From: Planctomycetota bacterium
GTDB taxonomy: Bacteria > Planctomycetota > UBA1135 > GCA-002686595
Reading direction: 5' to 3'
Assembly: GCA_016872795.1 (NCBI GenBank)
Contig: VGYZ01000003.1
Coordinates: 1-64,000, forward strand
DNA length: 64,000 nt
In this document: positions 18,593-27,274 of the stretch, piece by piece
How the letters are laid out: every line of letters starts with the position of its first letter
How positions within the stretch are numbered: the first letter of the stretch is position 1
The notes under the pieces: generated by a model
Databases searched by the model: none
Told to the model about the DNA's origin: nothing
Seen by the model: only the letters and a program-made list of their open reading frames with translations
Translations under genes and position numbers: made by a program

Positions 18593-19954
18593 CTAGCTCC
18601 CCCACTCCACGGCATGCCGGTTGTTGCGCAGCCACAACGCGATGTAGGTGAAGTGCACCAGCGACCACGAGAGGTAGATCGCCTGACCCCACACCGGACC
18701 TTCCTCGGGCCACAGCATGGTGATGTAGACATTGATCGGAATCGTGACGATCGCGCCGAGGAGCGCGAGCAGCAGGTTCGCGCGCATCTTGTTGGTCAGG
18801 ATGTAGAACGGATCGAGCGCGATGCCAAAGCCCGTGGGGATCATGCCGATGGCGAGGATCCAGCAGCACTTGAACACGGGTTCGGTGTAGTCCTCGGGGT
18901 AGAAGCGCGCGATCATGGCGCGCGCGAGCAGGAGCCCGACTCCGATCGCGGCGGCGATCGCGGCGCCGCCGATCAGGCTCGCGCGCCAGTACAGGCGACG
19001 GAACCCGGGGAAGTCGTTCTTGCCGCGCTTCTCCGCGAGCGCGGGCAGCACATTGCGCGACACGCCCTGCATGGCAATCGTCGCCAGACCCATGATCTTC
19101 TGCGCGATGTTGAAGTAGGCGACCCACGCGAAGCTCGCGAAGCCTGACAGGAGCAGGCGCGGCAGTACATTGATGAAGATCGTGGTGGCGTTCTTGAGCA
19201 GCCCCAGACGCAGTCCCAGACGCAGGCCCTTGGCGAGCGGGATGCTCGGCACCTTGGCCCAGATTTCGCGCCACGACGGGAGCCACGCGGCGCCGTCCGT
19301 GCGCGCGTTGCGGTACATGTTGAGCGCGAGATAGGCCGCGCACATGCGACTTGCGATCTCGCCCAACACGGCTCCCGCGGGCGAGTTCGTGATCACGACG
19401 CCGCCGAGCGTCAGGAACAGGCGAATGAACTCGTGCGATGCATCGAGCTGCGCGAGCGGAGTCATGCGGCGCGTCGCGTGGAACGCGACCTGCGCCACGG
19501 CCCGCGGCGTGTCGATCAGGATCCACCATGTCAGCCACCAGGCCCACACACCGAGGTCGCGCGCCTCGTCGAGGGGCAAGTCGTCGCCGTAGATCCGCTC
19601 GCACAGCTCCGGGAGCGCGAGCCAGCCGATGCCGATCATCAGCGCGCCGGTGACGAGGTACGTCTTGACGAGGAACGCGAGCCACGCGGTCACTTTCTCG
19701 TGCAACTCGCGCGAACTGGCCGCGGCGAGCTGGCTCACGGTGGCCTGCACGACCCCGATGTTGACCAGATTGAACAGCAGCGCCTGCAGCGTCACGGACA
19801 TGACGAACAGGCCCTGACCATGCGCGCCCAACGCGAAGGCGAGCAGCGCCGAGGCCGCGAATCCACTGGCCTGCGTCAAGAAGCCGCTCGCTTGCAGCGT
19901 GAGCGTGTCCTTGACGAACTTGGTGCGGATCGCCGCGAGCAGCTTGTGCTTCAC
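18593..19954 (-). CDS. Polysaccharide flippase (Wzx/MVF-like)
   Basis: This 453-residue integral membrane protein has about 12-14 hydrophobic helices, beginning TLTLQASGFLTQASGFAASA, the usual start of Wzx-type flippases in the MOP exporter superfamily. It should translocate undecaprenyl-linked oligosaccharide units across the inner membrane. The start is GTG 19954, in a GTGA overlap with the upstream glycosyltransferase stop. Its position between glycosyltransferase genes, with none of the Na+-MATE signatures recognised, supports an O-antigen/EPS flippase. Confidence 0.85.
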   Translation of the reverse strand: MKHKLLAAIRTKFVKDTLTLQASGFLTQASGFAASALLAFALGAHGQGLFVMSVTLQALLFNLVNIGVVQATVSQLAAASSRELHEKVTAWLAFLVKTYLVTGALMIGIGWLALPELCERIYGDDLPLDEARDLGVWAWWLTWWILIDTPRAVAQVAFHATRRMTPLAQLDASHEFIRLFLTLGGVVITNSPAGAVLGEIASRMCAAYLALNMYRNARTDGAAWLPSWREIWAKVPSIPLAKGLRLGLRLGLLKNATTIFINVLPRLLLSGFASFAWVAYFNIAQKIMGLATIAMQGVSRNVLPALAEKRGKNDFPGFRRLYWRASLIGGAAIAAAIGVGLLLARAMIARFYPEDYTEPVFKCCWILAIGMIPTGFGIALDPFYILTNKMRANLLLALLGAIVTIPINVYITMLWPEEGPVWGQAIYLSWSLVHFTYIALWLRNNRHAVEWGS

Positions 19955-21132
19955 GCGCTGCCTCCGCGTCGCGCGAGCGCCTCGTCGTACAGGCCGAGCA
20001 CGGAGCGCGCGTTCGCGGCCCAGCTCGACTGCGCCGCGTGCGCGCGCCCACCGGCTCCCAGCCGCACTCGCAGGGCATCGTCGTCGAGCACGCGTGCCAG
20101 CGCTTCGGCCACGGCCGTGGGCTCCTGGGCCACGAGGAAGCCCGTGCCGCCATCGACGATCGCGTCCTCCGCACCGCAGCCCAGCGTGCCGATGCACGGG
20201 ACTTTGGCGGCGGATGCTTCGAGGTACACGATGCCGAAGCCTTCGAAGCCGCCGTCGCGGGCCGTCACGGGTACATGCAGGAACACCTGCGCGCGCTGCA
20301 GCAGGTCGACCTTCTCCTCTTCGGTCACATTGCCGAGGAATGTCACGCGACGGCCGAGGCCAGCTCGTTCGACCCGCGCGTGCAACTCGCGCTCGTACTC
20401 GTCGCCTGCGCCACGCCCCACCACGAAGTGGTGCAAGTCCGTGCGCGTCGCGGCGACAGCGCACCACGCCTCGAGCGCGAGGTGGTGGCCCTTGCGCTCC
20501 TTGAGCTCGCCGATCGAGAGCGTGAAGCGCAGCCCGTGCCACGGCTTGCGCGAAACGGACGCGGGACGCGCGTAGTGCGCGGCATCGACCGCGTTCGGGA
20601 TGACCCGCAGGCGCGGGAGCAACGCATGTTGCGCCGGAAGGAGCTCGCGCACGCGCTCAGCCGTGAAGCGACTGACGGCGATCAGCGCGTCGAAGCGCGC
20701 GTAGGCAGCGGCCGAGCGCCGTGCGTGGCGCGGATCGACCAGCGGCTGCACCGTGTAGGTGCCATGGCCCGTCGCGATGCACGGCTTGCCCGCACGCTCC
20801 GCGCCGAGCAATCCCGCCAAGTTGTGCGGGTAATCCTTGATCGCGTGCACGAGATCGCAGTCGCGGGCCGCGCGCGCGACGCGGCGCTCGGCGAACTGCA
20901 GGCTCGCCCAGAACTTCCACGATGACATGTAGAAGAAGTAGTCGGGCGGCAAGGCCACCTCGACCTTCCAGTGCCGCGGGACTTCGGCCGACATCGCTCG
21001 GTGCTTGCGACCGAGCAGGACGCGCACTTCGAGTCCCGGACGCTCCTCCTCCAGAGCGCGCAGCAGGCGCACGCCATAGCGTCCGACGCCGTCGAGGTCG
21101 GAGAGCGAATCGGTGAGGTAGAGGACGCGCAT
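19951..21132 (-). CDS. Glycosyltransferase family 4-type protein
   Basis: This 393-residue GT-B protein starts MRVLYLTDSLSDLDGVGRYG, with the glycine-rich acceptor loop of GT4 enzymes. It then has HAIKDYPHNLAG, GHGTYTVQPL, the linker VIPNAVD, the donor-domain SIGELKERKGH, and EGFGIVYLEASA (E-x7-E). It ends in a GTGA overlap with the flippase start and lies 26 bp after the next upstream transferase gene. Role in the repeat unit is inferred from context; the sugar is unknown. Confidence 0.88.
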   Translation of the reverse strand: MRVLYLTDSLSDLDGVGRYGVRLLRALEEERPGLEVRVLLGRKHRAMSAEVPRHWKVEVALPPDYFFYMSSWKFWASLQFAERRVARAARDCDLVHAIKDYPHNLAGLLGAERAGKPCIATGHGTYTVQPLVDPRHARRSAAAYARFDALIAVSRFTAERVRELLPAQHALLPRLRVIPNAVDAAHYARPASVSRKPWHGLRFTLSIGELKERKGHHLALEAWCAVAATRTDLHHFVVGRGAGDEYERELHARVERAGLGRRVTFLGNVTEEEKVDLLQRAQVFLHVPVTARDGGFEGFGIVYLEASAAKVPCIGTLGCGAEDAIVDGGTGFLVAQEPTAVAEALARVLDDDALRVRLGAGGRAHAAQSSWAANARSVLGLYDEALARRGGSA

Positions 21133-21158
21133 GGCGGATCGACTCGGGGTGGATCGGC

Positions 21159-22337
21159 TCAGGAGGCCCGCTCGCCCATCCAGCGCACGAGCCGCTGCGC
21201 GCGCGCGTCCCAGGTGTGCTCCGCAGAGCGCGCCGCCAGCGACTGCCCCAGAGCGCGCCGCAGGTCCGCGTCCCCCAGCAGTTTTTTCAGGCCACCGGCA
21301 AGCTCTTCCGCATCATCGGCCCGCACCAGCCACGCGTCGGATCCGTGCCGCAGCAGCTCACGCAGGGAAGGCAGGTCACTCGCCACGAGTGGCAGTCCGA
21401 CGGCCATGGCCTCGAAGACCTTGAGCGGCGATGTGTAGCGCGCGCTGATCGCGGGCGCGGAGCGATTGGGAGCGACGCCCACATCCGCGGCCGCGAGATA
21501 CAGCGCCACCCGACTGGGCGGCTGCAGGCCGTCGATGCGAACATTGGGGATGCCGCTCGCTCGCGCGCGCAGCGCCGCGATGTCCTGTTCCATGCCGCCC
21601 GCGATCACGATCAGCGCTTCCGGCACCCGACGCGCTGCTTCGACGAGCACATCGACGCCCTTCCATGCCAGCAGTCCGCCGGTGTAGACGACGACCGCTC
21701 GCTCCGACGGCAAGTCGAGCGCACGCCGCGCCTCGGAGCGCGTCGGCAACGACCGGAAGCGCTCCGGCTCGAAGGCGTCGTGCTCGACGATCAGCTTGCT
21801 CGTCTCGATCCCGAGCGACAGCAAGTCCTCGCGCACTCCACCCGAGATCGCGATCACGCCGCAGGCTCCCTGAGCCGCGCGCAGGAGCAGCCTGCGACGC
21901 CAGCGGCCGCCCGGTACCGAGTGGATCTCGAGGAATATGGAGCGGTGTCCCGCGCGCACGAGTCGCTCGGCACACTCGATCTCGCGCGAGAGCACCCACC
22001 GCGGCGGCGCATCGCGGAGCAGGAGCGACGCGGCGTTCGCGGAAAAGCTCCACTCCTGCAAACGCGACGGCCAGAACTGCAACGCACGAGGGAAGCGTTC
22101 GAGAATGTCGCAGCACTCGACCGCGCTCACGCGCGGGCGCCCAAGCGCCGGCACGCCGCAGTGAGCGAACAGATCCGTTCCCGGCGGGAGCGCGAGCTCG
22201 CGAGTGCGCCTCGCATGCAAGAGCTCGATGTCGAGCCCGAGGCGGGCAAACGCAGCCGCGCTCTGCACCACTTGGAGGCCTTGGGCGCGCTCGGAGGGCA
22301 GCCGTGTGTTGGCGACGATCGCGAGCGCGCGCTTCAC
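21159..22337 (-). CDS. Glycosyltransferase (GT4-like)
   Basis: This 392-residue GT-B protein starts MKRALAIVANTRLPSERAQGLQV. The donor-binding half has VYTGGLLAWKGVDVLVEA, VIAGGMEQDI and TSPLKVFEAMAVGLPLVAS, which holds the Glu of the GT4 motif. ATGA at 22337 overlaps the stop of the upstream sulfatase-fold gene, so the two are translationally coupled. The N-terminal domain has a long variable acceptor region. Specificity is unknown. Confidence 0.85.
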   Translation of the reverse strand: MKRALAIVANTRLPSERAQGLQVVQSAAAFARLGLDIELLHARRTRELALPPGTDLFAHCGVPALGRPRVSAVECCDILERFPRALQFWPSRLQEWSFSANAASLLLRDAPPRWVLSREIECAERLVRAGHRSIFLEIHSVPGGRWRRRLLLRAAQGACGVIAISGGVREDLLSLGIETSKLIVEHDAFEPERFRSLPTRSEARRALDLPSERAVVVYTGGLLAWKGVDVLVEAARRVPEALIVIAGGMEQDIAALRARASGIPNVRIDGLQPPSRVALYLAAADVGVAPNRSAPAISARYTSPLKVFEAMAVGLPLVASDLPSLRELLRHGSDAWLVRADDAEELAGGLKKLLGDADLRRALGQSLAARSAEHTWDARAQRLVRWMGERAS

Positions 22338-24403
22338 GGCTGCTTGGGAGCTTGTGGGGCTCGCTGGCCGATGCCGTCGATGTAGCCGATCTCCGCCATG
22401 CGGCGTGCGTTCTCGACCATGTCGCGCGGCGAGAGCACGATTTCATAGCGCGGGATCGGCATCGAAGCGTCCCAAGCCGCGAGGGCCGCGAGCAGGCGTA
22501 CGGCCTGCGGCCCTGCTTGGGCGATGGCGTTGTGGCTCTCGAGCGGGTCGTTCGACAGGTCGTACAGGCGTGGCTTGGCGATACCGCGCCCCGAGAGCGA
22601 CTCGAGCGTCTGTCCAGAGAGCGCGAGCGGCTGGTTGTGCTCATCCACCGAGGGCACCACGAGCTTCCAGCGCAGGTCCTGTACACACATCTCGAGGCCG
22701 TTCTCGGCGAACGAGAACTCGCGCACGGCCGTGGCGCGGCCGTCGAGCAGCGGCATCACGCTGCGGCCGTCGAGAGCACCGCGGTCGCGGCCGCGCTCGT
22801 CGAGACTGGACTCGTTCGGCGCCGCGATGCCGAGCACCTCGCACACGGTCGGCAGGAAGTCGACCGACTCGACGAGCGCGTCGACGCGCGCGTTCAAGGG
22901 CAGCTTGCGCGGCCAGTGCATCACGAGCGGCACGCGCAGGTTCGACTGGAACATGTGGTTGTGCTCCCACACGCCGTGCTCCCCGAGCTCTTCGCCGTGG
23001 TCTGCGGTCACGACCACGAGCGTGTCGTCGAGCGTGCCCTGCTGCTCGAGCTCGGCAAGCACCAGCGCGATCTGTCGGTCCGTGTACGTCACGCCACCGG
23101 CGTACAGGTCGCGAATCTGACGTGCGTCCGCAGCGCTGGGGGTCGCCTTGCCCTCGTGAATGGCGAAGGCGTGATCGGAGCGGAACACGCTCAAGGGACC
23201 GGCGTAGCTCGGATCGCAGTAGAGCGCTCGGATGTCCTGTGGCGGATCGTAGGGCGTGTGCGTCGCGAACAGGTGCACCATCGCGAAGAAGCGCTTGCGT
23301 CCATTCCTGCGCAGCCACTTGGACGCCTCGCTCGCCACCGGCGTCGAATCGAACTTCTGCGCCAGCTTCGTGCGTGCGATGTAGAGCAGGAGCTCGGAGC
23401 TGAACAGGCTCCACGAGTCCTCCACATCGACGAGATGGTGTCCCATGAACGACTCGAAGTACGAGTCGAACCCGCGCGCGAGCCCAGCCGACTGGGACAT
23501 CGCGCCCGTCATGAATGTGACGCAGTGATAGTCCTCGCGCTCCAGCCTGCCCCCGGCGAGCAGCGGCGCGTCCTTCAGGTGCGACGCGAGCGTCACATTC
23601 GGAGCCATGCGCGTGTCGGGCGCCATGCGCACGAAACCGTGGCGCCGCGGATACTTGCCCGTGAACCACGAGCCGAAGCTCGAACCCGTGAATGGCGCCT
23701 GCACGAACGCGCGCTCGAACAGCACTCCATCGCGCGCGAGCGCGTCCATGCGCGGCGTCTGCACGCGCTCGTTGCCGTAGCAGCCGAGCGCGTCGGCGCG
23801 CATCGCGTCGCACACGAACCACAGCACATTGGGGAGCTCCGCAGTGCGCTCCCCGATCGCTCCGAGGCGTTCGGAATCGGAGCGCGAAGTCGCCAAGAAG
23901 GCCCCTCCGCCCAGCCAGCACAGCGCCACGAGCGCGGCGAGGGTCCATTGAGCCGAGCGCGCGAGCTTGCCACCGATGCTCACGCACGCCCAGCCGAGGA
24001 GCACGCCGACGGGAGCGAGCAGCAGCGAAACCGCGAGACGCTTGGGGTCGGTGATGGAGATTCCCGGGAACACCCAAGGTCGAGTCCACCACACGAGGCC
24101 GACGAACCAAGCGAGGCCGAGGACCACGATCGAGAGCAAGCTCAAGCGCTCGCCCAGCGTGCGCTCGCGCAGCCAGCGGTGACCGAGGAGCGCGAGTGCG
24201 CATGCGACCGCCGTGAGAACCGCTCCGTAGACCAGCGCGCTCGCCGCCAGACAGCCGAGCCACGCGAGTGCCCCGCTCGTTCCCGTACGCAATCCCGCGC
24301 CGAGGCCATCGACGAGACCGATGAGCGCCCCGGCACCAAGCCCTGCGTTGAGCGCGGCACGCAGCGTCGTGCCGAGTCCGCCGTGAGTGCGCGTCGGGTT
24401 CAC
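22334..24403 (-). CDS. Membrane-bound sulfatase/phosphotransferase-fold enzyme without the CxPSR motif
   Basis: This 689-residue protein has about six transmembrane helices (roughly 10-190) and an alkaline-phosphatase-superfamily domain (about 205-630). Metal-binding positions are visible in VLWFVCDAMRADALG and in TADHGEELGEHGV. YDLSNDPLES is a typical sulfatase C-terminal motif. The nucleophile region reads APFTGSSFGSW, with no C/S-x-P-S-R, so formylglycine maturation is not expected and a Thr or Ser nucleophile is likely. It could be a phosphoglycerol- or phosphoethanolamine-type transferase on the glycan. GTG 24403 was chosen because an ATG at 24469 lies inside the preceding gene. Exact reaction unknown. 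Confidence 0.75.
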   Translation of the reverse strand: MNPTRTHGGLGTTLRAALNAGLGAGALIGLVDGLGAGLRTGTSGALAWLGCLAASALVYGAVLTAVACALALLGHRWLRERTLGERLSLLSIVVLGLAWFVGLVWWTRPWVFPGISITDPKRLAVSLLLAPVGVLLGWACVSIGGKLARSAQWTLAALVALCWLGGGAFLATSRSDSERLGAIGERTAELPNVLWFVCDAMRADALGCYGNERVQTPRMDALARDGVLFERAFVQAPFTGSSFGSWFTGKYPRRHGFVRMAPDTRMAPNVTLASHLKDAPLLAGGRLEREDYHCVTFMTGAMSQSAGLARGFDSYFESFMGHHLVDVEDSWSLFSSELLLYIARTKLAQKFDSTPVASEASKWLRRNGRKRFFAMVHLFATHTPYDPPQDIRALYCDPSYAGPLSVFRSDHAFAIHEGKATPSAADARQIRDLYAGGVTYTDRQIALVLAELEQQGTLDDTLVVVTADHGEELGEHGVWEHNHMFQSNLRVPLVMHWPRKLPLNARVDALVESVDFLPTVCEVLGIAAPNESSLDERGRDRGALDGRSVMPLLDGRATAVREFSFAENGLEMCVQDLRWKLVVPSVDEHNQPLALSGQTLESLSGRGIAKPRLYDLSNDPLESHNAIAQAGPQAVRLLAALAAWDASMPIPRYEIVLSPRDMVENARRMAEIGYIDGIGQRAPQAPKQP

Positions 24404-24428
24404 GAGTTGACCTGCTTGTGCCTCAACC

Positions 24429-26201
24429 CTAGCACAGCCGGTATGTCCGTTCCGCACTGCCCTCTCCACGGCGTTCGCTTGCTGCGAGCGGCCAGCAATA
24501 GCGCAGTGAGCGCAGCGCCTCCGCCGTTTCGCAACGCTCGCTCACCGTGAGTCCAGCGCCATCGACCTCGAAGCGCCGCACCAGCCGCGAACCCGCGGGC
24601 GCCGACCCGCTGCGCCACGCGAGGGCGCTCGCGAGCGCGACACCGCTGGAATCGATCCGCGCGATCGGCGAGCTGTGGAAGGCGCTGGAGACCTCGCTCG
24701 ACCCGAAGCCGCAGAGGCCGCGCCAGATGACATCGAGCGGCGCCATGAGCGCGAGCGCCCAGCGTCCGCCGCGCCAGTGGTTGCGGAGCAGCCACAATGA
24801 GAAGCGCAGCTCCGTGGCACTCGCACGCCAGCCGCGAGCCAGCGCAAAGCGACCGGCGCGCGCCGCCCACTCGCCCTCCTGATCGCAGCGCCAGCGCTGC
24901 CGCTCGAGCAAGCTCGCGCCATCGGACTTGCGCACGACGCGCAGCAGCCCGCTGCCGTGTGGACTCCCGTAGTGGATGGTGGAGGTGGGGCGGCCGGCGC
25001 GGACCCACGCGACGACGCAGTTGTCCTCCAGACGCGCGAGCGCAGCGTCTTGGTACCAGCGCACGGATATTTCGAGCCCGCGAGTGGGCTCGACGACATC
25101 CGGTTCCAGCCGTGCCTGCGCTTCCGCGAGCTCGGGCAGCGCGCGTGCGATCCACTCGGAGTGGCAGGCCCAGAACACCGGGCATTGGTAGCTCTTGGTG
25201 CGACCCTGTCCGGGGAGGTGCGAGCGCGGCTCTCCGCTCGGCAGGAGGTGCGCGCTCCACGTGCGAGCGGCGCGCACCGCGGCACGCGCGAATCGAGGCT
25301 CGCCAAAGAGCTTCCAGCCTCTCGAGAGCGCGTACACATCGAACACATGCGACGCTACTTCGTACTCGGCGCCCCAGTACCAAGGCTTCGCCTCGACGAG
25401 ACCGACCTTGAGGCCGTCGGGCCCGTGCAGCGCTTCGGTGAAGTCGAGCGCGGCGCGAATCGAGCGCGCGAACGGCTCGCGCGTCGGGTCGCGACCGAGG
25501 CGCTCGAGCGAGTACATCAGGAAAGCCGGAATGCGCGAGTGATAGAAGCTCGACGCGTCGCTCGCGCCGACGCTCGGCGCTCCCCAGTGCCGCGGGTGAT
25601 ACGGGAAGCTCCCATCGCCATTCTGCACGGCTTCGATCGCGCCGAACGCCTCGATCGCGGCCCGCTCCAGCTCCGAGTCCGCGGCGAGGCGCGACGCCGC
25701 CGCGAGGCCCGTCAGTCCCCACGCGCGCTGGGCCGGCACGCCCTTGTCGAGCACGGCGTAGCGCAGGTATGTGCGCGCATGCAGCAGGCTCGCGGCGCGG
25801 AACGCAGTCCGATCCGCTTCCGCGAGCTCGTCGCCGAAGATCTCGACCAGCTCCGCGAGCGCTGCGCTGCACGCGCCGCCGTCGATGATCGCGTTCGAGC
25901 TGTTGTACTTGTCGTGGCGGCCCGGCCAGAAGGTGTGGCACTCGCTCGTGCCCTCGCGATGAAGGTTGGCGACGAGCCGGCGTCCCTGCTCGATCGCGAA
26001 CGCGCGGTGGCGCTCGCGATGCTCGGGCCTGTCGTGCAGCGAGAGTCGCGCCGCGAGCACCGCGGCTCCGGCGCTCTTGCCGGTGTGCTCGATCTTGTGC
26101 TCGGGGCACACGATCCGACCCTGCGCATCGCGCAGGCTCGCGAGCCAAGCGAGCGCTCGCCGCAGCGGCTCGAGCAACGCCTCGGGGAGCTCCGCGCTCA
26201 C
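24429..26201 (-). CDS. Putative glycan-active protein with an alpha/alpha-toroid-like domain
   Basis: This 590-residue protein has no signal peptide. Residues about 1-370 are regularly spaced helices with aromatic/His/Asp clusters (ECHTFWPGRHDKYNSS, GDGSFPYHPRHWG, ASSFYHSRIPAFLMY, CHSEWIARALPEL), like the (alpha/alpha) barrels of polysaccharide lyases, epimerases and unsaturated glycoside hydrolases. Residues about 380-590 look beta-rich. I do not recognise the family. It starts at GTG 26201 in a GTGA overlap with the upstream glycosyltransferase and lies 25 bp before the sulfatase-fold gene. Trimming or modification of the polymer is inference from fold impression and context. Confidence 0.6.
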   Translation of the reverse strand: MSAELPEALLEPLRRALAWLASLRDAQGRIVCPEHKIEHTGKSAGAAVLAARLSLHDRPEHRERHRAFAIEQGRRLVANLHREGTSECHTFWPGRHDKYNSSNAIIDGGACSAALAELVEIFGDELAEADRTAFRAASLLHARTYLRYAVLDKGVPAQRAWGLTGLAAASRLAADSELERAAIEAFGAIEAVQNGDGSFPYHPRHWGAPSVGASDASSFYHSRIPAFLMYSLERLGRDPTREPFARSIRAALDFTEALHGPDGLKVGLVEAKPWYWGAEYEVASHVFDVYALSRGWKLFGEPRFARAAVRAARTWSAHLLPSGEPRSHLPGQGRTKSYQCPVFWACHSEWIARALPELAEAQARLEPDVVEPTRGLEISVRWYQDAALARLEDNCVVAWVRAGRPTSTIHYGSPHGSGLLRVVRKSDGASLLERQRWRCDQEGEWAARAGRFALARGWRASATELRFSLWLLRNHWRGGRWALALMAPLDVIWRGLCGFGSSEVSSAFHSSPIARIDSSGVALASALAWRSGSAPAGSRLVRRFEVDGAGLTVSERCETAEALRSLRYCWPLAASERRGEGSAERTYRLC

Positions 26202-27274
26202 GCTTTCCCTCGGCTGGGCGGCTGCATGCGTTCGACGAGCCGCCCCATGAGCGCGTCGACCTCGTGATCGCGGGCGACCAGCGCACGCAGGCGCTCGCCG
26301 AGCGCGACGCGCACGGGCTGCCGCAGGCGCAGGATCCCTTCGATGCGGTCGGCGAGGGAGGCCGCGCTGCCCGCTTCGAACAGCAGCGCTTCGCCATCGG
26401 CGCCGAGTTCGCGGAACAGGCGCGGGAAGGAGTCGTTGCAGGTGATCACCGGGCGCGCACAGGCCATCGCCTCGAGGACCACCTTGTCGATGCTGCCCGT
26501 GCGGCTCGCGCTCAGCACCATCGTCGAGCGCTGGTAGTACGGCACGATGTCGCGGTAGGGAACGGAGCCGTGCAGCACGACGCGCTGCGCGAGCCCGCCC
26601 ACCTCGATCTGTTCCGCCACGCGAGCGCTGTAGGCTTCATCGGAGGCGACGAGCCCGCCCCCGACGAGGTCGAGGTGCACATCGAATCCGCGCGCGACGA
26701 GGATCCCCACCGCGGCCACCACCGTCAGCGGGTCCTTGGCCGGCGTGAGTCGCCCCACTCCGAGCAGGCGGATGGGACGCACAGGCTCCGCCCCGCGCGC
26801 GGAGAAGTGCTCGAGGTCGATGCCGTGACCCGTGACGACCTTCTTGCGCGTCTCGATGCGCAGTGACTCCTCACTGGCCGTGAACACGAGTTCGACTGCC
26901 TTCACCGCGCGCTCGAGCCGCGCGTCGACGGCGCCGTGCGTGTACCACAGGAACTCGCGGGCGCCAGCCTTGCGCGCGATGCCGCTCGAGAGCAGCGTGT
27001 AGCGCGGCACCATGTGCGCCAGAACGACGTCGAAGCCCTCATCGAGGAGCGCCTCGCGCAGGTAGCGGCGGTTGCGAAGGTAGCGAGCGATCCAGCCCTT
27101 GCGTCCGATCTCTCGCACGTCGACATTGCTGGGCAGGCCGGACACATCCCCCACTTCGAGCGCGAGCACGCGCACGCGTTCGCAGCGGCGCGCGAGCCCC
27201 TCGATCCAGCGCGGTACGAAGCCGAGCACCGCATCCGCGCGATCGAGAACCTGCGTGAGAAATAGAAGCTTCAA
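26198..27274 (-). CDS. Glycosyltransferase family 4-type protein
   Basis: This 358-residue GT-B protein starts MKLLFLTQVLDRADAVLGF. It has VLAHMVPRYT, VTGHGIDLEHF, GVGRLTPAKDP and TGSIDKVVLEAMACARP (E-x7-E motif with an extra basic residue before). ATG 27274 overlaps the upstream gene's stop (ATGA). It ends in a GTGA overlap with the toroid-like gene. This is a lipid-linked oligosaccharide glycosyltransferase by context. It lies at the left end of the segment where ACGT density is near normal. Confidence 0.87.
   Translation of the reverse strand: MKLLFLTQVLDRADAVLGFVPRWIEGLARRCERVRVLALEVGDVSGLPSNVDVREIGRKGWIARYLRNRRYLREALLDEGFDVVLAHMVPRYTLLSSGIARKAGAREFLWYTHGAVDARLERAVKAVELVFTASEESLRIETRKKVVTGHGIDLEHFSARGAEPVRPIRLLGVGRLTPAKDPLTVVAAVGILVARGFDVHLDLVGGGLVASDEAYSARVAEQIEVGGLAQRVVLHGSVPYRDIVPYYQRSTMVLSASRTGSIDKVVLEAMACARPVITCNDSFPRLFRELGADGEALLFEAGSAASLADRIEGILRLRQPVRVALGERLRALVARDHEVDALMGRLVERMQPPSRGKA

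Noticed and set aside
24404..24469. Upstream ATG start for the sulfatase-fold protein
   Set aside because: It lies inside the 3' end of the preceding gene and adds 22 non-hydrophobic residues; GTG 24403 sits 25 bp after that gene's stop.
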